A model generated the notes under the pieces. That model was not told where the DNA came from. It saw only the letters and a list, made by a program, of their open reading frames with translations, and searched no databases. From Burhinus oedicnemus (taxonomy: Eukaryota > Chordata > Aves > Charadriiformes > Burhinidae): a DNA stretch of 64,000 nucleotides. The first letter of the stretch is position 1. The number at the start of each line of letters is the position of its first letter. The translations under genes were made by a program, and so were the position numbers. The stretch lies in NCBI GenBank assembly GCA_008921705.1, contig VFFE01007028.1, forward strand, positions 1,294,621-1,358,620, written 5' to 3'. Shown here in pieces: positions 41,453-53,474 of this stretch.

Positions 41453-41480
41453 GTGTCAAGTTTGCCAGAGTATATGGTGA
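41453..41480 (+). repeat. 28-bp dispersed repeat, copy 1
   Basis: GTGTCAAGTTTGCCA followed by GAGTATATGGTGA. A second copy with two mismatches lies at 43000-43027 in the next intron. The flanks are not visibly similar and the family is unknown. Confidence 0.7.
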
Positions 41481-41865
41481 TTGTATGACAAATAAACATA
41501 AAAACTAGGAGGCAGACTGCAGTACTGTTCATCTGTAAGCAGAAGCTGAACCTCTAATGGACTAGCAGGGCAAACACTAATAACTTTTGCTTTTTATGCA
41601 ACAAAATGAAGTGTGCTGTCCTTCTGACTGGGCTTGCAGAACTCACTGTAGGTAAATGAGGACTGTATTTTTAATTGAAACAGAGGCAAAGGCATTATTA
41701 TTTTTTTTTTTTAACTTACTTTACTAGAATTAATCATCCTGTGAATTTGGTGTCAGGATAGGTGATATTAAAAAGGGAAGAACTGAGGTTTTAAGTAATT
41801 TTTTTTAAAATGTGATTAAAAGCTTTTGGAACCTAATAACTTGGGTTTCCCCCCTACTTTTTAAG

Positions 41866-41969
41866 GACAATTTGGAGTTCCGATTACACCTACGATATGA
41901 GTTTCTAATGCTGGGAATTCAACCTGTCATTGACAAGCTAAGAGGACATGAGAATGCCACACTGGACAG
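41866..41969 (+). CDS. DAAM2: DAAM2 exon: FH3 / dimerisation region
   Basis: This 104-nt exon starts in phase 0 with [20 protein letters not shown], continues [14 protein letters not shown], and ends in a split Arg codon. The acceptor is CCTACTTTTTAAG and the donor GTGAGA. The [17 protein letters not shown] block is nearly invariant in DAAM proteins. GHENATLD replaces the human DAAM2 QHENAILD. Confidence 0.98.
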
Positions 41970-44122
41970 GTGAGACATGTTTTCTGAGAACAGTTATTGA
42001 TCAACCGAAAGAGTTCTTAGAAACTCTTCTCCATTTGGTTTCAGATTAAAGCACTAAGCTCTCTCTGTCTCTTCCTAAAAATGACTTCCTTCAAAGACAA
42101 AAAGGAGATTTGTCCTTAGAATTAAAATCAGCAGATGAAGTAGGAGATATACATACTAAATTGGCAGTGGCTGTGGCAAGGAGTTCCTGAATTGCTTTTC
42201 TTCTAAGCTGGGGATAGCAATCAGAATGAGGAGAGGGGGAAAAAAAAAATTCTAATTCTTTTCTCTTGTACCAAAACTGGAACAAAAGCCTGTCCTGGTA
42301 GGAGGGAGGGAAGCCAGTATTTCATTGACTTCATTGATACTGAGTATGTGTGGTCAAAGCACAGGTTCTGAGTTCCCAAGGTTTTTCTTTAAGCTCAGTC
42401 TTTTTTGTGATCTAGCTTGTACCACACCCTCCCAAACAGTGGCACTGGCACAACTATGAGAGAAGAGGCACCTGTGGTGAGTGAAGGGGTAGAGATACTA
42501 AGGGGGCAAGAGAGAAGAATGAGGAGCATCTTCAAACAGTCCTTCTACTGCACAAAACGTAACGCTGAATGGCACCTTCACATTACTGTGTTAAAAGTTA
42601 TACAGATAATAAATGTTTTCCCCGCTAGCAATTCCATATTTTGCCACAGTAATTGAAGCTGCTAACGACCTTAAATTAAACCCTTCACAAAGCCACATGC
42701 TGAAATAAACTTGGAGTAAACAATCTGAACAATTTGACTGAGACACTTCAAGAAGCTAAAGGACTGATGAACCAATGAGGAGCCTGGTAAAATCCATTTG
42801 TTTAACAAAATGCAGCATTTTAAGGTGTAAAAGCAGGCAGCCATAGGAGTCTCCCTTCTCTTGTCACCACATTAAACTTTGTGGAGAGGCATTGACCTGC
42901 TTATGTGCTGCTATCCCTTATTGTCTGCTACTCCAAGCCCCTTCTTACAGAGCAGGGATGATTTGTAGGTATCTGATATCTGGGATTTCCTAGATAGAAG
43001 TGTCAAGTTTGCCAAAGCATATGGTGAAAAACCTATGGATGAGGCCTATGCCTGCAGGTTGCAAGGCACCGTCTTCTCAAACATCCAGTCAGGAGCTGCT
43101 ATCAGGTGATAGAGATATCCCTGGGGGCAAATGTAACGTGCCTGAGATTCTGCATAAGCATCAGGTTAGCACCAGCTGCCTCTAGTAAAGAGTGGCCTCA
43201 CATCTTTGAGCAGGTGGAGGCATATACCTGCGTATTAATGTCACAGGAAAAGATTGCATGCAGTTGTATGTGTCTACATTTTGCTGCGGAGCTGGAACTA
43301 GTAAAGTTACCTTTGATCTACAACATTATAACCAAGAAGAGAATCTGTCCTATAGGCAATTCCTGTTCCTTTGATCAGTAACCAGGAGTATTTAGGAGGG
43401 GCTTAGGGGCACTTTTAGATCTTACAAGTTACAGTGATGAGAATGATAACAGAGGTTTGAGAGGATCCCAGATGCCTGGATTACATAGACTATATGCCAG
43501 TCTATACAGGGCGATATGCCACAGCCTTTCTCCACATCATCTGCTGTGCTCTGGTCTCCATGCAAGAGAAGCCCAGATGCCACGGTCAAATGTGTCTCTC
43601 ACCAGGTCCCCCAGATCCCAACAGAAGCATGTTGCTGTGCTCATCAGTAGGCAAATGTAAAGACAGCTGTGAGCTGTGCTGTTTAACTAATCCACTGAAT
43701 GCATCTCTGCTCCACCCTGTAAAAGAAACAACTTATTAATGATCTAATATGTGGTTAACAAGTATGGCATGGATTTTTTAGAAATGTATTATCACTGCAG
43801 GCATTGCATTTATCACATATAGAATATCCCTTTCCTATTTTAAGTTTATTTTTAGCAGCCTTACCTCAACACAGTGACTTAGCACAAGGATTAAAAAGCA
43901 CGTATACCTCAGCCAGCCATTCCTTTTGGCTTGTCACTGACCCCCATGAGTTGCCTTGCATACCTATCCTAGCACTTCATGTAAGAAAGGCTTGCCAATT
44001 TCCAAGTGTTCTAGCTGGAAATGAGGTGTTGCTGCTTCTATAGTGACATGCTTAGTTTAAGTCTGAATTATGCCGTGAACATTGGCAGGTTTTGTTTGTT
44101 TTGTTTTTCTGTTTTCTCTTAG
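41970..44122 (+). other. DAAM2: DAAM2 intron (2.2 kb)
   Basis: GT-AG intron with no confident transposable element. It contains the second copy of the 28-bp repeat (43000-43027). Open frames at 43000-43740 have no family resemblance and no splice support. Confidence 0.9.
43000..43027 (+). repeat. 28-bp dispersed repeat, copy 2
   Basis: Matches 41453-41480 at 26 of 28 positions, in the same orientation and about 1.5 kb downstream. Confidence 0.7.
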
Positions 44123-44189
44123 GCACTTAGATTTCTTTGAGATGGTCAGAAATGAAGATGACCTGGAACTTGCCAAGCGGTTTGACCTG
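44123..44189 (+). CDS. DAAM2: DAAM2 exon: short FH3-end exon
   Basis: A 67-nt exon that completes the split Arg and encodes [20 protein letters not shown] then DL, ending in phase 0. The acceptor is TTTTCTCTTAG and the donor [16 protein letters not shown] is the DAAM2 form (DAAM1: LRNEDELEFA). Reading through the donor stays open for about 33 codons, which is taken as chance. Confidence 0.98.
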
Positions 44190-45129
44190 GTAAGTTTTTC
44201 TTTGGAGTACCTGAACTTGCCAAAGCTGAACGTCCATTTCGGATGCTTGGTGCAACTTCCCTTTGTGTTCCCTGAAAACCATGGTTGACTTTGGTGCTGA
44301 GAGTGGCTGATGCTCTTGTTTTCACTGCTTCTCATTTAGCAAGTAGGGGGTCTGTGATGTGTGAACAATGAAAACAGTGATCACCAACAGGGCGTCTGTC
44401 TGCAAAGTGACAAAGACTTCTTTCTTTTGTTTGCCCGAAGGTTCAGGAGTAGAGGAGGTTTCTCAGCCCTGCTCTCATGTTCTCAGTCCTGATCATCCAG
44501 ATGTATTCTAGTTTCAGGCATCCACTTTACAGGACTATGGTGAAACTTGGGCTCTTCTCTGATACTTTTTGCCAAGATTACAGGAAACTCTCCTGAAGAC
44601 TGTCACCTCAGAGCCTGTGGAGAGGATCAGTATTTGAGATTGGGTGGATTTTAAAGATGAGCATAAAACAAGGAGGGTTTCCACAACCTCTAGCAACAAT
44701 AAGAGGCTGTAAGGTCCAGAATAGTTATCGTTTCCTCTGTTTTCATGACCAGCTCTTGCCACACACCGATACAAAACAACTAGCCCTTTCCTGCTTAGCT
44801 TCTACTGTTTGTGCCGCCACTTTCTACGACTCAAATATTTTGCTTGCTCCAGAACAGCTCTTGGTGGCTTTGCATGCCTCCCACCTTTCTAGCCCTTTAC
44901 TTTGGGGATCTTTTCCATACTGGAGTGGGGATGGCAATGCTGGTCTCAAAGACCCATGTGCCTGCTCCTCACTGGAACTTCCAGCTGGAAATTGAAGGAG
45001 TCTCTGCAGAGGTCTAGTTGCTGGAAATTTGCCTGTCTCTGTGTTGATCAGATCTTTCACAGTTAGTCAGGCTTTCACTGTGCATGTTTTTTCTCTTACT
45101 TGTTCTTTCCCTACCTTCTCTAACTTCAG
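44190..45129 (+). other. DAAM2: DAAM2 intron (0.9 kb)
   Basis: GT-AG intron. No repeat, gene or RNA was recognised. Confidence 0.93.
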
Positions 45130-45247
45130 ATCCACATTGATACAAAAAGTGCCTCTCAGATGTTTGAGTTGATCAAGAAGAGACTGAAGCACACAGACGC
45201 CTATCCCTATTTGTTATCAATCCTCCAGCACTGCTTGCAGATGCCAT
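45130..45247 (+). CDS. DAAM2: DAAM2 exon: helical region before the coiled coil
   Basis: This 118-nt exon begins in phase 0 and ends after the first base of a Tyr codon. It encodes [20 protein letters not shown] and then [19 protein letters not shown]. The acceptor is TCTAACTTCAG and the donor [19 protein letters not shown] and the HCLQMPY motif are hallmarks of DAAM proteins at the end of the FH3 region. Confidence 0.98.
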
Positions 45248-46769
45248 GTGAGTACATCACAATTTTCCAGAGCAAGGGGTATTGAAGAACTGGGTGAAGC
45301 TTTGGTGTAGGTACAGGGTCACAGACACACACTGCCCTTGTCTTCCATTCAGAACTTGGCAGTGGCTAAGGGACTTGGTATCTTACACTGACTCCATCCA
45401 GCAGATTTTTGTCGCAATACTTAAAGCAGCAGCTTGACCCCTCTGCACTTGCAAGTAGCTGAGACATTCCAGTTACTCACTGACAGAGCTTTTAATGATT
45501 TTAAATTAGAAGCTTTAAAAAAGAAAGAGCCCTTGTGCTCTAGATCAGGGAATTCCCAGAAATAGATACCATTTTGAATATTAACAAAATGCACTGAGGG
45601 ATTTTTCTGGTGAAACAATGCAGTATAGAAAGCTGTTCTGTCACTGGGAAATTCCACAGTAAGTCGGCAGGCTGCTATCTCATGGCAGCGCATCAGTGGA
45701 GAGCTCCTGAACTCAACCCGAGAAATAACATTGGCATTTGTTTTCAAGAGAAGTGATAGGAATATTCTAGTTAACTGTAACAAAATAGTTCAGTTATGCT
45801 TCCAGAGTGTAGCAGCTGAGCAAAGGCGTAGCAAGATCACTAAAGAACTGCCTGCCTTGGTCCTGTTAGGTACCAGGTGCTGGTCTTCATTACTTTCAGC
45901 CATACTTGAGTAGTCAAACTGAAAAGGGAACACGAGGGAGATGTACTGTGGTGTGCTTTTTCAGAAAGTAATGTGGTATGTTTTCAGGCACTCATCAGAT
46001 TCAAGTACTGCTGTGCACAAATTCAAGTAGTTATTTGTCCCAGTGGTCTTCTTGATATTACTCTTTAAGGCAGTACTTGAGCTTTAGGTATTGACCTGGG
46101 TTTTTGGTGGCAGAAGAGCTAAATCCTGCTAGGCCAGGACAGGATTGTACCAGAGAAATTTTAAAGAAGCTGAAGGTCTAGGATATGTAACTCAGTAAGC
46201 TGAGATGAACTTTATGTTGTTCTGGCTCTTCTGTTTGATATCCGTGGGGTCAGTCCCTTTGGTTCAATTTCTGTTCTTTCTCTCCACACTTTTTGGTCAT
46301 GTTTGTATGAATTTTTGATGCCAGTTGAGTTTCACTGGCCTGCAGAGAACTGAGCATGCAGATAGGACATCTGATTGTTTTTCACAGTGCCTGGTCACGA
46401 TGTTACCTAGGTTTCAAAGAAAATCCCAACATCAACCCCACAGAAAATACTGAGTAACAGCTATCAAAAAGGAATCATTTCTGTAGGCGTTTAAAGTGGA
46501 AGTTAGAGCTAATTTGCCAAAAGGGTTGCACAGCCTGAATGTGCATATCAGTCACAAAGTTGCCCATGCCTGTTATGTGCTGTTCCAATAGGCCAGGTGT
46601 TTGTAAATAATCTGCTAGCAACACTTCAGGGTTAGGCTTTGTGTTCTATAATTTACTACATACAGGATTGAGATGGAACGTGGAAAGGAAGGAATGCCAG
46701 TCTGTTGGCAGGTCTGCACACTTTGGCATGGAAATGGAAGTTCTCATGGGTTGGTCTTTTTCCATACAG
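45248..46769 (+). other. DAAM2: DAAM2 intron (1.5 kb)
   Basis: GT-AG intron. No recognisable transposable element, gene or RNA. Confidence 0.93.
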
Positions 46770-46908
46770 ATAAGAGGAATGGAGGAAACTTCCAGCAGTG
46801 GCAGCTGTTGGACAGAATACTCCAACAAATTGTTCTTCAGGATGAACGAGGAGATGATCCGGATATAGCTCCACTGGAAAACTTCAATGTCAAAAATATC
46901 ATTAAAAT
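46770..46908 (+). CDS. DAAM2: DAAM2 exon: FH3 end / linker to coiled coil
   Basis: This 139-nt exon completes the Tyr codon and reads [20 protein letters not shown], then [20 protein letters not shown] and KNIIK. It ends in the first two bases of a Met codon. The acceptor is TTTTTCCATACAG and the donor [17 protein letters not shown] is the DAAM2 form (DAAM1: QYWLLLDRII). Confidence 0.98.
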
Positions 46909-48354
46909 GTAAGCAGCATTATTATTGTTTATTGCTGTTATATAGGTATATGATAAGTATGCAGGTGTTTAGGAAATAAAATATCATATCTGAGGATTTA
47001 TTTTAAGTTACAGCTTCTCATTGTCTTGTTAGTCTTCTAAATAGTTTCCTTCTAATGACGTCTTAACCAGACAGTATTTTCTAGCAAAGTCCTTGCCTTT
47101 GGCTTCTAATTTCTATTAAATATTAAGCTGGTTAGAAGAGCAGAAAAAATACCTATAATATTATAACAAGGCTTCCTCATGTGCCTTTTTTCATTCAGAA
47201 TGTTGGTGAAAGCTTTCATTGATATTAAAAAAAAAAAATTAAATGTGGTCATCTCTACTTAGATCTCATTCCTCACTAATGAGCACATAGTTTAGAAAGA
47301 TTTCAAATAGTGGAAAGCAGCCCCCACCTAGCACACAAAACCTTATACTTCTTCGTAAAATATCTGCGTGCTCTCACCCACAGACTTGGCTGAGGGCACT
47401 ACCATTATTTTTTCCCATAGGACGCATCATTTGAGAAGTCTAGCTACATGAGCTGGCTCTCATCTCAACTTCCCTGTTCTCAGTCCTTTTTTAGTCAAAC
47501 TTTTGGACTCTTCATTCCATCCATCTGCCTCTGCAGGTAATTCATGGTCCATTACCTTTCTGAATTATCCACTGAAAAGAGCATTTTATAGAACATAAGC
47601 CTCATATGAAACCAAATTCTCCTGTACTAAAAATCTTACAGTCCTTCCTGTTACAGGCATGAGCCAAAATCAAAACTGTTTTCTCATCATGGAAAAAACA
47701 CACCAGCGTTGATGTCTTTCTGTCTGTCTGAATATCAGACTTCATTGTAGACCTCGTGCCTGATCTTCCCTTTCTGCTTTCATAGCTACTCCTCATTCTG
47801 CATATCTAATCAATCCCCAGCATGCCCTGCATATTTTCTGTCAGTAATAGGAAATAGCTTTGCCAGTATGAGATATGAGCATTGCCTTGTTACTGATATA
47901 TTACCCAACAGATAAGCATCCTCCCTCCTCATAAGAAAGAAAAAATAGAACCACAGAAAGTATAAAAGATGATGGCAATCTGGTCTTATATTAAGGGTGG
48001 GGTGATTTGTAACCCACAGCAGCTATGATTATTTTAGTGATGACTTCTTTCTTTCAAAATAAGTAGACTTGGCACTTTGAGGGCATAACCTGAAGACAGG
48101 AACGTATCAGTACTTTTTTCCCCAGGCATTCCTTTATCCCTTTTCAGGACTTTGAGCAACAAGCCATCACATTTACATTAGCTGTTGGCTACAGTCAGGA
48201 TCAGTATCTGGAACCAGACTGACCACTGGTATGATCCTGTATAAATATGTACATTCACCGGGTTGCCTTTTGCTGATCACTACACATAATGGCCACTTGC
48301 ATTTCAGCCCGGGTAGCTCAGAACAAATTTAAATAATCTGATTTCATCTTTCAG
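46909..48354 (+). other. DAAM2: DAAM2 intron (1.4 kb)
   Basis: GT-AG intron. An A-run sits at 47227-47238. No gene or mobile element recognised. Confidence 0.93.
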
Positions 48355-48413
48355 GCTGGTGAACGAAAATGAAGTCAAGCAGTGGAGGGACCAGGCAGAG
48401 AAGTTTCGGAAAG
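48355..48413 (+). CDS. DAAM2: DAAM2 exon: coiled-coil start
   Basis: A 59-nt exon that completes Met and encodes LVNENEVKQWRDQAEKFRK, ending after the first base of the next codon. The acceptor is ATCTTTCAG and the donor GTGAGT. NENEVKQW is the conserved start of the DAAM coiled coil. QAEKFRK is the DAAM2 form (DAAM1: QAEKMRK). Confidence 0.97.
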
Positions 48414-48823
48414 GTGAGTGCATCCTCTGTGCTTGGGGAGGCAAAAAAGGAGGCAAGACTGATCCCGATTCAGTCACAGAGCAGCAGGAAGCAGAGCTGG
48501 GCACAACTTTTCCTTTCATGGACAAACCCAGCTTTGTTCCTTTCAGTACATTTTGTCTCATGGTGATCAGTTTATGTGTTTCATAGGATGGGGCTTCCCT
48601 CAGTCCTCACATGAAGTGATTTTACAGCCTAAGTTAAACTTGGGCATTGCTGTCTTGATCACTGAAGATCACTGTCAAGACATTCAGACTCTTTTTCCTA
48701 CTCTCATTATACATCCCCAGTTGAACAGACAGATTTGTCAGCTTTATTTCAGCATAACCTGCATCTCTTCGGGGACTGTTCATGAGCTTTATTTCATCAG
48801 CCCCACTTGCCTGTTCCCCCTAG
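48414..48823 (+). other. DAAM2: DAAM2 short intron (410 bp)
   Basis: The shortest intron in the window. Reading the upstream exon's frame through the donor stays open to a stop near 48584, so retention would give a truncated protein ending after about 57 extra residues. The acceptor is preceded by CTGTTCCCCCTAG. Confidence 0.93.
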
Positions 48824-49008
48824 ATCATGCTGAGCTGATGAGCAGGCTAGAGAAGAAGGAACGGGAATGTGAGACAAAGACCCAGGAGAAAGATGAAATG
48901 ATGAAGACACTGAACAAAATGAAGGACAAGCTGCAGAAGGAATCCTTGGAGCTGCGCCAGACCCGGGACCAGATGAACGACCTGGTGGCTCAACTTAATG
49001 AGTTCTCG
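48824..49008 (+). CDS. DAAM2: DAAM2 exon: coiled coil
   Basis: This 185-nt exon completes an Asp codon and encodes [20 protein letters not shown], then [20 protein letters not shown] and [20 protein letters not shown] plus S. It ends in phase 0. Heptad-like spacing of Leu/Met with dense Glu/Lys marks the coiled coil immediately before FH1. The donor is GTATGA. An Asp replaces the Glu of human KEHMEL because the exon starts with AT rather than AG. Confidence 0.98.
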
Positions 49009-49953
49009 GTATGAGACTGGGACTCTTCCCATCCTTGTTTAAAGCCTGCTAACTAGTGAATGATGAACAATAGCACATTATGAGTGAAACACTTTCTACG
49101 GTCAGTACAGAGAGAGTCTGTCTAGCCAGCTACAAACATGAATACTTAGAAGCTGCTCAGCTTTTAGTTGAGACCAAAATCCCTGAGCTTGTGGTACAGA
49201 ATGGATAATGCATGGGCTGCTCCATTCCTTCTCCTCAGCTACTTTCCTTGCAGGAGCTGCTGAGTCATGTATGTCCTCCTCCAGCCATAATTTTCACTGC
49301 TGAGTGGGGTGGCCCTTGTTGTTATTTCAGTGGAATAGAGAGGAATCTCCCAGATACAAAAGTAAATTTAGTGAAAAAACAAGATTTCCTTCAAGAGGTC
49401 TTTACTGCCTCGGAGCTCTGCAGAAGTGACATTTGCAGCTGCTCCTTCCTGCTTGGTACTCCTGTCCCGGCAGTATGCCTGAGCCTCAACTTGCCAGGAC
49501 CCGGCCCTGAGAAGTTAGACACTGCAGCAAGCATATTCATTCCCTCCTCCTCTCTCCCACTTTGCATTAGTGGGGCCTAATGACAGGTATTCAGTATTTC
49601 AAACCCTAAGGTTTAAAACCCAGGAGTTCAAAAGTTCATAAGATTGAACTTTTCTCTTTTTTCATACATAAGGAGAAAATAATACGTTTTGGCTTCTTTT
49701 ACTAGCTTTGTTTTTCTGAGCCATTTATGGTTCCTTTTTTCAAGCTCTTCTCCACAACTTCAAGGGCTTGAAACTTTCTCTTAAATGAAAGCTGAGATTC
49801 CTCCCTTTATTGCATGGCTTTGAGTGCAGGAGGCTTTAAAGAAAACATCAAATATTTTGAGACTCGTAATAAAATCACATCAGCTGGCAACATGGAGTTA
49901 TTGTGCCTTTTAAACTGTTTGCTTTCTTTTTCTGTGTGTTTTTTATTTTCCAG
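49009..49953 (+). other. DAAM2: DAAM2 intron (0.9 kb)
   Basis: GT-AG intron. No recognisable mobile element or gene. Confidence 0.93.
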
Positions 49954-50271
49954 CAAGGGGGCAGCATTTCCTTCCCACCTCCACCACCCCCCCCTCCAGG
50001 TGGCCCATTAGCTTTGTCCTCTTCTCACATGTCTGAGAATTTGCCACCGCTGCCACCTCCTCTGCCTTTCTCCAGCTGTCCCCCTCCTCCTGCTCCACCA
50101 CCTCCTCCAGGAGGACCTCCTCCCCCACCAGGAGCACCACCTTTCTTCAGCATGGGGATGCCACTCCCTTCAACAACCACCTTCAGCAGCAGTGGCACCA
50201 GCCTGAAGAAGAAATCTATCCCACAGCCTTCACACCCACTGAAATCCTTCAACTGGGCTAAGCTGAGTGAG
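49954..50271 (+). CDS. DAAM2: DAAM2 exon: FH1 proline-rich domain and start of FH2
   Basis: A 318-nt, phase-0 exon of 106 codons. It opens with [20 protein letters not shown]. Further proline clusters ([29 protein letters not shown]) form FH1, which recruits profilin-actin. It then reads [20 protein letters not shown] and KLSE, the beginning of the FH2 lasso. [10 protein letters not shown] matches DAAM2 (DAAM1: PTNALKSFNW). The Gly-rich open frame on the opposite strand is only the complement of the proline repeats. The acceptor is TTTATTTTCCAG and the donor GTAAGA. Confidence 0.98.
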
Positions 50272-50359
50272 GTAAGAAATTGCAGTACTCTCAGCAATTA
50301 ATTTACTTCCTAAGTATAACTCAGTGTTGATTAATGCCATGAAGTGCACGGTGACAGAA

Positions 50360-50556
50360 CCATCTAAACATGAGGAGGAACTTCTTTACTTTGAGGGTGG
50401 CAGAGCACTGGAACAGGCTGCCCAGAGAGGTGGTGGAGTCTCTGACCCTGGACGCTATCCTGTGCAACCTGCTCTAGGTGACCCTGCTCTGGCAAGGGGG
50501 GTTGGACTAGATGATCTCCAGAGGTCCCTTCCAGCCCCTGTGATTCTGTGATTCTG
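50360..50556 (+). mobile_element. CR1 3' fragment (sense)
   Basis: TTTGAGGGTGGCAGAGCACTG, then CAGGCTGCCCAGAGAGG and GGTTGGACTAGATGATCTCC, ending in TGATTCTGTGATTCTGA. This is the end of CR1 ORF2 plus the 3' UTR and terminal repeat. It begins only about 90 bp after the FH1 exon. Confidence 0.95.
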
Positions 50557-53454
50557 AGTGATATTGTGGCTTTCCTTGGGCTGAGGAGTCAGTAACTGCC
50601 CTGAGGGAGTCTCCCCAGTTCTCCAGCAGTGCAGCATATCTCCCGTGATGATCAAGGTGCTCGTTAGATGAGCTGCAGTAGATCTGGGCAGTAGGTTAGG
50701 CAAAGCTGTAGTGGGACTGAGTACGTAAGCCAGAGCTGCCCTCACCTGCGCATCAGGGAAAAGGATGGCCAGAGCCAATGCGGGCAAAACATGGTGAGAA
50801 TCAGCTCTACTCTGGCAGGAGCTATCACCAAGGAGGGAAAGGTGGCCTGATTCTCCTCACCATTTCTTCATGGCCATGAGGGAAGCAGCCCTTCTCCTTG
50901 CATGGTTACAACTCAGTGTCTTGGTGATAAAAATCCAAATTGGCAATAAAAACAGAGGACTTGGATTCTTCCTGTTGCATTCATTTTCTGCTATCTTGGT
51001 TGCCTCTCCTTCCCCTTCACTTCTCTCTCTTCTTTCTCTCTCATCTCTATTTTTTTTTCCCCGCCTCCCTTTCTCTTTAGGTCTTAATTTTTTTTTTTAA
51101 CTGATTTAGAAAGAAAAAAAGTGTCTGTGTTGAGTTTGGATGGCTGCCTAGAAACCCAGGTTCTCTTTTAGACTGAAACTCACCCAGGGCCCAACTCTGG
51201 CATTTGGAATGAGTGTCCAGGGACCTCTGGAATGCCACAAGAATTCTCTCTCCCCCTCTCTCCTTTTCTTTAAAATAAAGTGAAGTGAAATATTTGCTGC
51301 ACCGTCTGTGCTTGTCTGTCAAGGCCACGTGGGGGGTGTGGGAGAGAATGTAAGGACAGGGATTTATTTTCCTTTGCAGAACATGGGACTTAGTCCTCTG
51401 AAGAAAAGAAATAATAACTAATATATGTATATATGTGAATGTATATGAAAAAGAGAGAGTCACAGGTGTTTCTGTTTAGTGTACAGTAACTGTAGGCTTA
51501 TCCTGCCCTCTGGTTAGGAGTGAAGGCAGCTGTGCTAATAAAATTGAAGACCTGGGTGGTGAGGTGGGTAAAAGATGCTATTTTGAGGAAGGCAGAATAG
51601 TTGGAAAAAAGGGGCATAAGAGGGTGGGGGCCTCATTTTGGGGTGTTTGCCAGTGTTAGTGTTTTGACCTAGTAAGGTCTCTGCAAAACTGCAAAGGTTG
51701 TGGTACAGACACAGGTGGCTTGCCTTGCTATTTGGGGTGCACTTTGTTATGGAATTATTTAATTCCACTGACTGCTGGAGGAGGCGATACGTTTTGGCCA
51801 TCTTCATCAGTTATCCTAGATTCCCTGCTTCAGTACTGAGCACTTTCTTTCTGGTCACATGGATATGAATCCTCTGAATGCAGTCACAGGTAGGTCAGAT
51901 GGCCTCATCTTGCCTTTTGTTACCATTGCAGCACTTCTGTGGTGTTCTGAACTGTCAAAGTAGCCATACATGAATGAATGAAGACTCACAACAAGCATAC
52001 TGGCTGGGAGCAGCATATCTTGAGTTTTTGAGCATGGGAAACTGAGGCCTGGAAGTGTGCATGGTATTATTGTAGTTTGTGGTAGTGTTTAACTTCCAGT
52101 TCACATGAATACAAGTTTTCCCCACAAAAACATTTTGAGGAAAAATTCATCTGACACCATGTATACATTTTTCTTTTTTAAAAGACCAGTCTAGTTAGCA
52201 AAGAGCACCGGCGTGTCTGCATCACGCAACACAGTGAGGTGTGGTGACACAGTGTTGGAAACAGAGCTGTACACAAACTTAGGGCTGCAGCCAGGTCAAA
52301 TATGTTATTCAGCTCTTGGCTATCTCTGCATACTGTTTAGACCATCCTTCTCAAAGCAGTTAGCGCAGAGTCTCTCTCTCCTAAGCTTTCTTAACAGAGA
52401 AGATCATGCCAGGACTGAGGCAGCCCACATGAGAGCCAGCCCCTTTCTGTCCATGCAGTCTGCCTCAAGGGAGTGAGGGAAAGCCAACAGAGCCTGAGAG
52501 GAGTGTGGACAGGGCTGGCCGAGAGGGATTTGTCTGTGATACACTTTCTCAGTAGCAGAATCAAGGCTGTTCTTCAGGGCAATTCATATGACACCTTTTT
52601 TCCCAACGCTGATATTGTCTTTGGAAGGAAAGGACTGAGCTGTTGGGTGTTAGGAGAATGATCAGATATATTAAAACTTTTAGCAGTTGACAGTAACAGA
52701 TTGTCCACAGTTCCCATGGGCACCGCGAAAAAAGGTTTGACTGGAAAGTATTTGTGCTTCTAACAAGGAAACTCCAACAACCCACTAATTTCCTTTGAGA
52801 ATTAAAGATTTTGTGCTAGCTTTGATGTGATTTGACAACCAGTGGCAAAGCCATTTAGATGCATGGATGGGCTGGGCTCTGGTGAAAACCTTCCACACCA
52901 CAGCTCCATTCATACAGCACTGTAGCATTGTCTGTGAATTCCATTCATACAGCACTACAGTAGTCCTGGTGCCAAGGATCTCTGTTTTTTAAGAAAAAGA
53001 TATTGCAATGTAACCACTGTAATGTCCTGGAAAGATTCCTTCCTTTGTTTCTGGACAGCAAGTGGAGTTTGCCCTCCCACTCTGAATTTTACACAACACC
53101 AAGGTCAAACAAGGACCACACATTTATTGTTAATCCAAATGAAGAACTGGTTTCAAGCACACTGGAAGTATGGATTAATGTAATTACCTCTTTAATAAAT
53201 ATAAACATATTGATTTGAAGTTATCAGAGTAAACCAAGCCAACCTTCAAGTGCGCTGCTTGTTATCTCATGGCTGGAGAAGCAGCTTCCCATTAAGAGTC
53301 AGGCTGGTAATGACTCCAGTCAATGATTTGGAAGGGGCTTTCTTTAGCCAGCCCTAAAATAGACCTGGGTGAAATTGTCTCGGAAGACAGGTATTTGTTC
53401 TACATACCACATATGACTTACAAAAAAAAAAAACCAAAAAAACCAACCAACAAA

Positions 53455-53474
53455 NNNNNNNNNNNNNNNNNNNN
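53455..53474. other. Assembly gap (20 N)
   Basis: Twenty N bases between an A-rich stretch (ACCAAAAAAACC-type) and a T-run. The real length is unknown. Opposed A and T runs at the edges suggest a collapsed or unsequenceable hairpin-prone repeat. Confidence 1.

Noticed and set aside
48553..48823. Open frame leading into the coiled-coil exon, as an alternative first exon
   Set aside because: It is frame-continuous with the exon by chance. The CCCCCTAG acceptor at 48823 and the phase match to the upstream exon explain the exon, and no promoter is evident.
50025..50297. Gly-rich open frame on the minus strand
   Set aside because: It is the complement of the FH1 proline codons of DAAM2.
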